Of a stretch of 64,000 nt of DNA, positions 26,330 through 35,890 are shown piece by piece; the stretch's first letter is position 1; each line of letters starts with the position of its first letter. Source of the DNA: Vespula vulgaris (lineage: Eukaryota > Arthropoda > Insecta > Hymenoptera > Vespidae). A model generated the notes under the pieces. It was not told the origin of the DNA. It did no database searches and saw nothing but the letters and a program-made list of their open reading frames with translations. The position numbers and the translations under genes are program-made. The stretch covers positions 5,098,501 through 5,162,500 of the forward strand of contig NC_066591.1 of NCBI RefSeq assembly GCF_905475345.1, given 5' to 3'.

Positions 26330-26335
26330 TCAGTT
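26330..26335 (+). promoter_or_regulatory. Candidate initiator (TCAGTT) near exon 1
   Basis: TCAGTT with A at 26,332, in a locally GC-rich segment (26,255-26,400) immediately after the polypurine block and 452 nt before the start codon. There is no TATA box at -30, so this would be a TATA-less start. It is an alternative to the TATA-containing site at 25,483. Confidence 0.35.
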
Positions 26336-26444
26336 GCAAGTCAGGAACTATCGCGTTCGCGCTGCGCCCTCCTCTCGTTCTTGTCCGTAATCGCATCGTG
26401 CTAATCGTGATCGTTTTTCTTACTTTAAGTGTTTATTCGTGTTA

Positions 26445-26498
26445 ATGTCACCTCATCGATCTTACCAGTCGAAATTGCTGGTTGCAACAAAGTGGTGA
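26445..26498 (+). promoter_or_regulatory. Upstream ORF 1 in the presumed 5' leader (17 codons)
   Basis: ATG to TGA frame of 17 codons between the candidate start sites and the main ATG. It ends 285 nt before that ATG and does not overlap it. If the leader is transcribed unspliced, this could reduce translation of the main frame. Confidence 0.3.
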
Positions 26499-26638
26499 TC
26501 TAACGAGATCATACGTTCTTATAGATCTATCGAACATCGAGAAGTGATCGTTAAAAAGTCGGTGAGACGAGTTAAAAAAAAAAGGAAAAGAAAAGAAAAA
26601 CAATCGATCGAAGCATCATCGATCGTCGAGTCATCTCG

Positions 26639-26671
26639 ATGACAGTCGGTGGCGCGAAAGGCGCCGATTGA
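26639..26671 (+). promoter_or_regulatory. Upstream ORF 2 in the presumed 5' leader (10 codons)
   Basis: ATG to TGA frame of 10 codons in a GC-rich stretch (GGTGGCGCGAAAGGCGCC), ending 112 nt before the main ATG. With the first upstream ORF, it makes translational damping of the main frame possible. Confidence 0.3.
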
Positions 26672-26783
26672 CGCGACACGGTGAACGGTGACTCGGTGAA
26701 CGTTGAAGATAAAGAAAAGAAGTGGAAGAGAAGACTCGGAAGATCGATCGAGAGTAAACATAGAAGATTTACTTCTCGGCAGG

Positions 26784-26859
26784 ATGGATAAAGACTCGAC
26801 TAGAAGGAAATGCGGGAAAGTGCGACGTACTCTGTTTCATCTACTGCTGATAGTGGGGG
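26784..26859 (+). CDS. First coding exon of an unidentified secreted or membrane protein
   Basis: This is the best-supported coding exon in the window. The ATG has A at -3 and G at +4. An in-frame TGA lies at 26,697-26,699 with no other in-frame ATG between, which fixes the start. The 25 codons give an N-terminal basic region (residues 3-15, K-D-S-T-R-R-K-C-G-K-V-R-R) followed by a hydrophobic core (T-L-F-H-L-L-L-I-V-G), the layout of a signal peptide. The exon ends after the first base of codon 26 (phase 1) at a consensus donor, GGGG|GTAAGT. Upstream are a polypurine block and two candidate start sites; downstream is pyrimidine-rich intron-like DNA. Signal-peptide first exons followed by long introns are typical of insect cell-surface and secreted proteins. 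The family is not recognised, and the remaining exons are uncertain. Confidence 0.55.
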
Positions 26860-27299
26860 GTAAGTTTTTTGAAATGTGATATCGAGCCTAATTTCGAAAT
26901 CTCGAGAATAGATTCTCATCGGATGCGGATCGTATATCGTTGTATTGGTATCGATCGTTGTGTTGTGTTCGGGACGAAAAGTTTGCCGCTACAATTTTGA
27001 ACGTATTCGGGATACGCTAAAACGTCTATGGATTTCGTTGATACGGACGATATCGGGGAATGGATTTTTAGTAAAGAAAAATAAGAAAAGGAAAAGGAAC
27101 GAGGACGACGAAAAGAGATACGAGAGCTTGGTGTTCGGGATGGATCGTGGCGAGAAAAGAAATCCTTCTTAGTTCGATCCTTCTTACGATTTTATCCGGA
27201 ATTAAACTCCGGTGGTAGCGGTGAACGTTTGGTCTCCTTAGCTCTTCCCGATGCTACTACCATCATGTCTCCTAACTTTCTCACGTATTTTATTCGCAG

Positions 27300-27333
27300 C
27301 TGTCAGGGATTATCCTAATACGTTAGAATCAAC
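27300..27333 (+). CDS. Candidate small second exon (34 nt), unproven
   Basis: It is preceded by a good acceptor (a T-rich tract ending TTATTCGCAG). It starts with two bases that complete the split codon of the first exon (G+CT, Ala), then reads V-R-D-Y-P-N-T-L-E-S before a GTAAAC donor. It leaves the frame in phase 2. The join would place Ala at the end of the hydrophobic core, a common signal-peptidase position. If the donor is not used, the frame ends at TAA 27,335-27,337. Microexons are hard to judge by eye; the exon may be absent and the match coincidental. Confidence 0.18.
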
Positions 27334-27959
27334 GTAAACCGAGAAAATATTCGATTAATTCGTTTCGCAATTCGATGGTTTCTATACATCCATGTTACGA
27401 AACGTTCTTTTATAACCCAAAGTATTCTACAAGATGGTTACCAAGAATGAGAAGAGAAGTTCTTCGATTTTCTAGAATATTTTCTCTCCTCTTTACCTTC
27501 TTAACGGTTGAATGCGGACGTCTTCAAACACATTTTGTTCCTATTAATAAAGATAGCAACGAATTATGGTACATTCGAAATCCCTGACGAGCTATTCTCT
27601 CACTCTCGATCTCTCGTAGACGTCTTAACGGAATTCCACTTCCATTCCATATTTCATGCGATACGCCTTATTGAGTCCCGTCTCTCGGATTCGGCCTGTA
27701 TCCAATAGCCTCTCTATCCTTGGAATTTTCCGAAGCAGATCTTCGCTTTTTCCTATCCGTGGCTCTTCCGCAAGACTGAGCGCCACAACTTCCAAAAACG
27801 AGTGGATAGGATTCGAGGATTTCTCGAGGCGAGCTACGTGAAAATCGTCGTGAATGTGCGAAGGAATGTATAAGTATATACATACGTGGATATCTATGTA
27901 TATACGGACCGTTCTTCTTTCTCCTTCCTATTTCCCCCTTTCATATTTCTATCTTTCAG

Positions 27960-28158
27960 GCACTTTTCGAAATCTGCGTAACGTGCTCCTTCGAACCTCA
28001 ACGGAGTTTTCTTTTCCTTACGACAAGGAGACATTGATTTCTGTCTCTATTTCTATCTTCACTCATTCCACTTTTCCTTTCCTACTCAGAAAGGCCAATC
28101 ACGAGTTGACCTTAATCGAATACACTCCCATCCCTCGTTACTTTGTTGATTTTAACCG
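27960..28158 (+). CDS. Candidate second exon (199 nt), unproven
   Basis: The acceptor is very strong: a long pyrimidine tract ending CTATCTTTCAG. The exon starts with two bases (GC) that complete the phase-1 codon of the first exon as Gly. It then stays open for 65 codons, with a normal mixed composition in its last third (K-A-N-H-E-L-T-L-I-E-Y-T-P-I-P-R-Y-F). A donor ACCG|GTAATT leaves phase 2; without it the frame stops at TAA 28,160. The first part is Ser/Phe-rich because of the pyrimidine-rich DNA, so a chance frame is quite possible. No domain is recognised. It is an alternative to the 34-nt candidate at 27,300. Confidence 0.22.
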
Positions 28159-28254
28159 GTAATTGTATTTCCCACTCCTTGTCTCGTTTCGGCGCCGCGT
28201 CTATATTATTTCATTTCTCCTGACCGTGTTCGTTTTTCTCTTTCTCACTTTCTT

Positions 28255-28255
<1 letters not shown>

Positions 28256-28296
<41 letters not shown>

Positions 28297-28330
28297 CCTC
28301 CCTCCCTCCCTCTCTCACTCTCTCTCTTTC
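28256..28330. repeat. CT microsatellite with CCCT block
   Basis: A pure CT run followed by four CCCT/CCTC units and further CT. Confidence 0.9.
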
Positions 28331-29157
28331 TGTCGTTTTCGTTGAGAATAACAGTGAGCAACCTCCAACTAAACTTGGCGCGCACGCCGCTTCGCAATTA
28401 CATCTAATTGCTTTATCAAATTAACCGAGCCACGGTTCTCTTCCGCCTTACAATAACACCAGCGATAACTTCTTCGAGTGCAAGAATAAGGGAAAGAAAA
28501 TCGCTGAACCATTCGTATTCGATCTAAGACTTTCAAGGAATATCTCTGACTTCGGAAAAGGAACCTCTTTTGGATTTTTCCTGAAACTCTTCCTTCGATT
28601 CGAGACAGGATAAAAGAAGAGTAAATACTAGCAATGTCTTCTCTTCTTTCTCAATGTACGAGAGAATAAAGAAGATCGAAAGTTGGGTCGAGTACGGTTC
28701 GTCGGACATCAGACAGACGGCCTTCGTCCGGCGATCCTTTGAATTAAAATCCTGCTAGACGATCCTTCTACGAAGATCTATTTTTGTCCCAATGGACGTC
28801 CAGGAAGAGAGAGAGAAGAGTACCAGCACACTCGGAATCAAACTCGGAAAGGGAGACGAACTCGGATGATTTCCTCGAGGCAGCCGACGGAGAGTATTCA
28901 GGACACTTTCTCTATCTCTATCTTTTTCCTTTTCTCTCCTCTTGCCGAGACAACCACGAGAAGTCCTCCTGTTCTTCATGATCGTAGACACAGCAAGGAT
29001 ACTCAGTATATACATATCTACGTTAATGAAGGGGGTACTTCGGATGGCAACTTTACAGACCTCATCGACTACTCCAGGCATCGCGATTGTTCCGCAAGCC
29101 TTATAGATACCTTCTCATCTTCTCTTCTCTTTGTTTCCAGACTCCTTTCGACTTTCG

Positions 29158-29160
<3 letters not shown>

Positions 29161-29212
<52 letters not shown>
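29161..29212. repeat. (CT)26 microsatellite
   Basis: 52 nt of uninterrupted CT, the longest perfect CT run in the window, 20 nt after a strong acceptor-like TTTCCAG. Confidence 0.97.
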
Positions 29213-29215
<3 letters not shown>

Positions 29216-29390
29216 GTTTCTCTCCAGTCTCAAGAGAAAAGGAACAACGTTTCCTCCTTTTTATCATCGTCTTCCATCTCATTGTCTCTTTCTTTCTCTC
29301 TTGACTTGTCCTACGTTTACTTCACTTCGTAGAGAAGAACCAAGGGTTATATTCTGTTTTATCCTTGATTATCACTGTACTTCTCTCTGT

Positions 29391-29393
<3 letters not shown>

Positions 29394-29436
<43 letters not shown>
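29394..29436. repeat. (TA)21 microsatellite
   Basis: Uninterrupted TA dinucleotides. Confidence 0.97.
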
Positions 29437-29438
<2 letters not shown>

Positions 29439-29631
29439 CTCTCTTCTTTACGAATGTACGAAGCCTCGCCAAGTTTCAAAAAAAGTCGAATAACCATCCG
29501 AAATCCACGTCCTGGCTTGCGACGATTCTTTCATCTTCCAACTCGTTCTGTATCCTTCGACGTACGTGCCTCGAATCGATTCACCTTTTTTCTTCTCGGT
29601 CCTTCCTTTTTTCCATCCTTCTTCTTTTAAC

Positions 29632-29674
29632 GTCGTCGTCGTCGTCGTCGTCATCGTCGTCGTCGTTGTCGTCT
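29632..29674. repeat. (CGT)n trinucleotide repeat
   Basis: About 14 CGT/TCG units with two single-base changes (CAT, GTT). It is GC-rich relative to its surroundings. It reads as poly-Thr on the - strand in one frame, without other coding support. Confidence 0.95.
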
Positions 29675-30965
29675 ATCGACCTCTTGCTTCTCATCGAGCT
29701 AAAGTTCCATCACAGTGAGGATTTGTCGACACTTTCTTTTGGTACGTGCGATCCGAGCAAAGTATAATTCAAAGAGTCGAGCTAACAATAAGATCACGCG
29801 AGATGATGTTATATATGGGAAGTAAATCGTGTAACGTGACCAACTGGAAATAGCTTTCTGTTGAAAATTACTTTTTATATTTCTTTTCCTATCCTGAATG
29901 TAACATTCATAATTCTAAATATAATAAAATTTTTTTTAGAACTTTTCTTTATTTGTCTTTTTAAATTTTATTAGATTTTTAAATAACTAAAGATAATCGC
30001 AGTAATATTGTATGGAGTTACACCACGTACACTACATGTTCCTTTCTTTTCTCTATTTTCTCTATTTTAGTAGGCGGATTTCATTCTTCTTTAGTATTCA
30101 AGTGGAGAGTTTCTTTCGTATTCTCCTTCTTTCTCTTTCTCTGTTTTCTACAAAACTCTTACCGCGAGTTAGTATATCTATGTATCCTTCTCCTTCTTGT
30201 TATATTCTTTTACCTCCCTTCCTAACACTCAACCGGAGGAAAAGTCTTCTGAATCTCGAAACGAAAAGAGAAATGACTTCCCGAAGCACGAAATTAACGT
30301 GGATATTCAACATTGTCCACGAATAACAACATTTTCCCTTGAACGATAAGATTTTCAATCATAATACCTATTCATATTCTTCTTTTTCCTCTTTTTTCTC
30401 TTTCTCTCTTTTTTTTATTTTTTTTTTATTTTTCATTTTCTTTTTTTCTTTCCTTCGTTCTTATTCCTTTTATTATAAAAGTCGATCGGTTACGTTATCG
30501 ACTTTTCAAACTTTTTCCTCCGCCATTCTTGTCGCTGCCAGCTAGATACGCGAAACGCGTCGGATTGATCCGATTAAATCGATCGCTCGAACCAGACGGA
30601 TGCTTTTTAAATTCTTCCTTTTCTTCCTATCCTTCATATGTTCTTGTTTATCTACAGTATTATTTCAATAACGATTGTCCATCGAACATGATCGCCTCGA
30701 ATACGTCAGGCTTAAACATTTTCTATCCTTTCGATAGGAGTCCCGATTAGATAAAGCTACAGTATGCGAGAAAGATACATAGATTTATCTATGTTATTTG
30801 TTTGTAAAAAAAACAGTAAGAAATAACAAACAATGCAGCATGATATCGATAAGGTACTATAATAGCTTTAAAAAAAATTAATCTGTATACGAGGAGAGGT
30901 AAAAAATTTCATGAAATAAAAGTGAAGAGAGGCAAATAAAAATTCACCTTCAATTCTTGCTTTTT

Positions 30966-31597
30966 TATATAAACTCCTTTAATTACAATACGTTTTTCAG
31001 ATCGTTCAATTAGCTTATTCATACTCACAAAAACAAATGTTTTATTTTTATCAAAATAGGCCGAAATTGCAAACTCTTTTTATGATTCCTAAATTTCTTC
31101 CCTCGAAGCTCTTTTTTCATATTTCTAAACAAATAATAATCGAACAGAGCCAGGTTTGGATTGTACGGAGAGTGATTCAACGTTTTGGAGTCACAGTTGT
31201 GAATAACAATCATTGAAATATTGCTCTCGTGCGCTTTTTCTTGCGGAAGTAAAATCTCCATTGATCCATTTTCCTTTTCTTTTTTTCCTTTATACCTTTT
31301 TTTTTATTGTTATATCAGATCACCATAATACTTTCCAGTTATTGCGACATCCTTATACTTATAATTAATCAAGTTTTTCTACTTTCTCGACAACGTCAAA
31401 TGATATGACCTCAATGGACTATCCCGGGTAGTGGTCATTTTCAATCGACTCACTGTCTTGCTTGAAAAGTTTACGCCATTTGTAAACCATGGTTTTGCGA
31501 GGGCAAGCGAGTCTCCGTAAACCGCAGACATCTCTTCCAAAATGGTGTTCAGGTGTTCTCTCTTGTTTAACGAGGAACTTGACTACGGCGATGCGAA
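30966..31597 (-). mobile_element. Decayed mariner-family (D,D34D) transposase fragment
   Basis: On the minus strand the pieces of a mariner transposase appear in order. First is an N-terminal helix-turn-helix segment (V-V-K-F-L-V-K-Q at about 31,595-31,560, then E-M-S-A-V-Y-G-D-S, then Y-K-W-R-K-L-F-K after a frame change). Next is T-G-K-Y-Y-G-D-L-I at about 31,350. Then comes the C-terminal catalytic part with S-P-Y-N-P-N-L-A-L-F-D-Y-Y-L-F and L-R-G-K-K-F (31,170-31,080), and a C-terminal tail matching E-R-x-E-K-R-I-V (about 31,010). It is broken: frameshifts and stops occur, roughly 130 residues carrying the first catalytic Asp are deleted, and the second catalytic Asp (usual H-Q-D-N) reads P-Q-E-K. 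The third Asp is kept. Terminal inverted repeats and the TA target duplication could not be identified. It is a dead copy. Confidence 0.88.
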
Positions 31598-32388
31598 AAC
31601 CAATTTTAATCCATACTCTGTATTTTCTCGCAATTGAATCACTTGTTCAAACGATATTTCAGAAACTAATGATCCAGTTATACTAAAAATTACAACGTAT
31701 ACTTATAATTAGTCACATGATCGAATATTTGTACTAGTATTTTCCCATCTACCTACTACACCCTCCATTACTCAAATTTTTTGAGTCTCTCTCGTATATA
31801 TGGAAACGAAAAATAATAGATAAGCGAATAGATAGTCCTCGATAGAGAATCGAGCTTAATTTTTCATCGAATTATTTCAACTCGATCGAGCATAACAGTC
31901 GCGTTGATCCTCGAAGGACGTTTCTATAACGGCGAAGCGTTAGTTTTCACGAGCGCTCGTTTCTCAGTCAGCCTTTGGCACTTCGTTCTCTCTCCCTCTC
32001 TCTTTCTCTCTCATCTACTCTTTTCGTCCGACGTCGAGACGCGTCCGTCACGTCAAGCCGTGATTTTTCCATCGCTTACCTCGTTGACTATGTATGCTCG
32101 GTAAGATATTACTTCTCCATGCGTGCTGCTACCTTATTTTTCCTCTCTCACTTTTTCCTTTCCCTTTACTCCTTCCTTCTTTCAGTTCTTCTTTCTATGG
32201 AATAAAAATGGATCTCGTTTCGAAGATACGAAGAATTAAACGTTCATACAAAACGAATAATCGATTGATTGAATATATACTTAAGTATCTTACATAAGTA
32301 TACTTTCGTATTTCTCATCGACGAGCTCGCATTTTTTTTTAACATTTACGCAAAGTTATCATATCTGCATTTTCGTCCAACTATCATT

Positions 32389-32390
<2 letters not shown>

Positions 32391-32437
<47 letters not shown>
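32391..32437. repeat. (TA)23 microsatellite
   Basis: Uninterrupted TA dinucleotides followed by GCATATATACACATATATA. Confidence 0.97.
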
Positions 32438-32440
<3 letters not shown>

Positions 32441-34461
32441 TATATACACATATATAAGAGAGACAAAACCGATCGGCGCTTTCGAAAAATTTCCTTCCTA
32501 TCGAGAGGATATCCGACGGAATACGAAATGAATGTAACGTAAAATGAATGAATATAAATGAATGCAAAAATCCTTCTATTTCCTTCTCATCCTCCTGTTA
32601 CGTTAACGTCCATATCCCTGCGGACATCGTGGAAAGAGTATCGTTCCGAAAACAAAAGAAAGAAATCGAACGAAAAGAGTATGTGCGCATTCAAATCGTC
32701 GTTTGATAATGAGACATTAAATATTTTTTTTTTTCTAATTAACGGTTAGTCATTTAACAAAAAGCAATAATGAAAAATGGAATAGATGAAGGATGTAAAG
32801 AAGAAGAAGGAACAAAGAGAAACGATTGTACAAATCCATTGGCAGTTCGTTTCAATTCAAACCATGGATGAAATGTGAATTCATCTCAGTGAAATAATTG
32901 CGAATTGGCTGTTCTTTCGACGAAATTGAAAGAGAGGTAAAGAGAGAAATAAAAGTAGTTCGATACAAGTGGATAATTTTATTTTTAAAAGTAGAGCCAT
33001 TATAAAGATTTCGAAATAAATGATTTCAAATATTCTTCTTTATATTTTAATATTTGAGATCTCAAAAATATGTTCCTAAATTATTACATCAAAATTCGAA
33101 TTATTGATTTAAATTGACTTGAAATATTTACAGAATGTCTTAGGTAAGATTGCTTTTAGTTCTACGTAGAATTTTATTTATCAATATCAGTATTTATAGA
33201 AAGGCTAAAAACTGAACACTTTCTCTTAATTTTATCATCGAAATTGCTTTATTTAGCAAAAAAAAAAAATACCTATTAAAAGATTTCTCCGTGCAATTGA
33301 AACTACAATTGTGTCGTTTAAAATGGTGTAGGAATTTTTTTATTTAAAAAATTATGTTTGACCGGAAATTGATCGCCCGGATAGTAATGTTTTCCAAGCA
33401 AAGATTGACAGTGAAGCATATTGCAGCTCAAAAAAGCAATATTTTATCATGAAATATTCCGTGTAGATTTGAAAAATATATATTTTAATAATATATAAGA
33501 ATTTTCTAACAAACATATTGATCTGACAAGAAAGACTTCTGACGAAAATAGCCTCTTTCGAAAATGGCATAGTAGCTTCTTTTCTTAGAACATTACAGAG
33601 AAAAAAAGGAGAAATCTTCTCGTTAAAAAAGAATTACGCACGGATTAAATATACATATTTTATAATTAAAATATACAACAAAAATTAAATAAGCATGAAA
33701 TATTTTTTTTTACATATATCGGAAGAATATCAAATCATTGAAAAGTAATCGTTACACAGTTCGGTGCACAGTTTCTGTAAAATTGTACACGTCGATAATG
33801 TGTTAAGTAATGTGCATTTATGAGGAAACGAACGACATCGAAATTAACGGGAAAGTGGAGAGCTCGTACGTGCAAGAACGAACAGAGCGTTAACGTGCTG
33901 TCATCGAGCGTGCACTCTCTATCCTTCCGAGCTTTTATCGAACACGAAGAGAATCGATGAACGAGGATCGAGAGGAAAGGGGCGGGACACCATATGGAAA
34001 CTAATCGCGCTATTTTGTATGAGTCGTTCGGCGAACTGCATTAAATGCACTCGACGAGATCACGAGGATCATAGAGCAAGTTTCGCGAACGATCGACGTG
34101 ATTTCTGGATTAATCCGCGATTATCGACTTTGTACACGAATGTATAAACATCCTTCCTTCTCTCTTCGTTACCTCTTCCCATTGCTTCTTATTCGCTAAA
34201 CAAAATTAATTATTCGGCAGCCTACATTATTGACGACAGAAGCACGATTCGATGTATTAATTTAAGTAATTCTTCATTTAAGTACTTTTCATAAATTTTA
34301 TCTTTTTATTTAAACGAAAGGAATGTACGTGCGTATCGATCTCTTTTGAGGATATTGATTTGCTTTAGTTGATACCAGATTTTTCAAATATTCTTTCATG
34401 AATAAGAAAGTTCGAAGAACTGGTGAAGACGAAGATATCGTCGTAGTAGAAAATTCCACGC

Positions 34462-34464
<3 letters not shown>

Positions 34465-34497
<33 letters not shown>
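34465..34497. repeat. (GA)16 microsatellite
   Basis: Uninterrupted GA dinucleotides. Confidence 0.95.
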
Positions 34498-34499
<2 letters not shown>

Positions 34500-34861
34500 A
34501 TAGAGGGAACAATATAGAAAATGAGAAAGAAAAAAGAAGGGGTGGGAGAAGAAGGAAAAAAACAAATACGTAAAGTTGGAAGGTGGCTTAACTTCGTTCT
34601 GCAATAATTACGCTGTCAGGGGTATAAGAAAAAGAATGATTACGTGTTCGAGAAAGAGAGAGAAGATGAGAAAGATTCAGTATATGGTAACGACAGAGAG
34701 GAGAATGAAAGAGAAGATAAAGAAAGCGAGTTTCGCTGGAGGTGTCTCCGGAGTGTTTCTCTTACCACGTTACCAGACCGGAATCAGAGCTCGTTACGAT
34801 CTCCGTACGGATGAAGTTTTCGTCGTAATGGCAAGATGAGAAAGGTTGGATGAAAGAGAGA

Positions 34862-34865
<4 letters not shown>

Positions 34866-34900
<35 letters not shown>
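34866..34900. repeat. GA microsatellite
   Basis: GA dinucleotides with an AAA interruption near the right end, within a purine-rich stretch of about 34,840-34,910. Confidence 0.9.
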
Positions 34901-35870
34901 TGGGAAAGCTGGACCAAATCTACGCCCGTTTTCTTTATTCATAGTTCTCAAATTGTTACATTCACCACCATCGCCGAAAGGTCTCGCGAATTTCGAGACG
35001 TCTTTTCTACCTGTTCTCTCTTTTTCATTTTCCTCGTCCTTTTCCTATCTTAAAACGACGAGAGGAGAGAAAATCAAGTCAATTAGTTTGTTAGTCGTCG
35101 GATGATTTTCTTCCAATCGAACCGGGATCGTCTATCGTTTTGCCTCGGGTCCTCCCTTCAAAGTGGAATTCCCTTCCATGACCTTTCCGCTCCTTGGAAA
35201 TGCTTCTCGAACGGAGAATGGCGAAAACGTCGAACTCCGTTTCGTACTCTAAAACGAACGACGTTCCTGTTATCGGAAAGGAAACGAATCGTTCGGTTTA
35301 CTTATCTTTCTTAGGTGGATGCGGTCCTCCTACTAGCACACTCTTTTCACATATTTCATACTATTAATAACCATTCGTATGAAGTCGCTTACCTAGGTCG
35401 ACGATAAAAATGTTTTCCTTCGAAAGAGATGTACTTTATGCTACATGAAGTATTACACGATAAGATAGCCCTTAAAAATTCATGATTTTTCTTTTCTTTT
35501 CAATCAATGTAAACCGATATAAATATCTTGTATATAATATCATTCATTAGTTATTATAAAATACTGTTTATTTCCTAATAGATAAGTTTAGATTTGTGAT
35601 TGTTGAAAATATTTTTAAAGTATTTATAAATATTGAAATAATATATATAGAAGGAACATATCTGTTTTGCGGTGCGTAATAGATGAGTTTAATGTAGATA
35701 CATGTATAAAATATACGTTCATCGTACGGGTTATAGGCCTCTTGGCTTTATCCGTTAGAGATTTTCTCGACTTCGAAAAGCCTCGAAGAAAAATTTCCTC
35801 GAAGAGAACTCTACTCGATTACCGATACGCGCCACTTTGAGACTCCTCGTAAAGTGGAACTCCCAGTCGG

Positions 35871-35890
35871 CACATATATATATATATGTG
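35871..35890. other. 20-bp perfect palindrome around a TA run
   Basis: CACATATATA followed by its exact reverse complement. It is probably a by-product of a (TA)n run ending in CA/TG on both sides. Confidence 0.6.

Larger units (their letters stand above)
26860..30965 (+). other. Presumed intron 1, pyrimidine-rich
   Basis: It begins with the GTAAGT donor. From about 27,400 to 30,540 the + strand is strongly C/T-rich, the reverse of the purine-rich block upstream of the gene, except for a GA-rich patch at 28,800-28,870. It holds several strong acceptor-like sites (27,299, 27,959, 29,140 and 30,656) and CT, TA and CGT microsatellites. Two phase-compatible candidate exons are listed separately. 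A 254-codon + frame at 28,866-29,630 is mostly Ser-Leu from the CT repeat and Tyr-Ile from the TA repeat, and I do not call it a gene. Confidence 0.4.

Noticed and set aside
28866..29630. 254-codon + strand open frame, the longest in the window
   Set aside because: Most of it is Ser-Leu from (CT)26 and Tyr-Ile from (TA)21; no domain, and low-complexity DNA explains the absence of stops.
29632..29674. CGT repeat considered as a coding homopolymer tract
   Set aside because: It lies in pyrimidine-rich intron-like DNA; the only frame through it is poly-Thr joined to Lys/Glu-rich sequence with no domain.
30657..30750. Strong acceptor-like CTACAG followed by 30 open codons
   Set aside because: Its reading phase conflicts with the first exon, it has no usable donor, and it ends at a stop with no AATAAA nearby.
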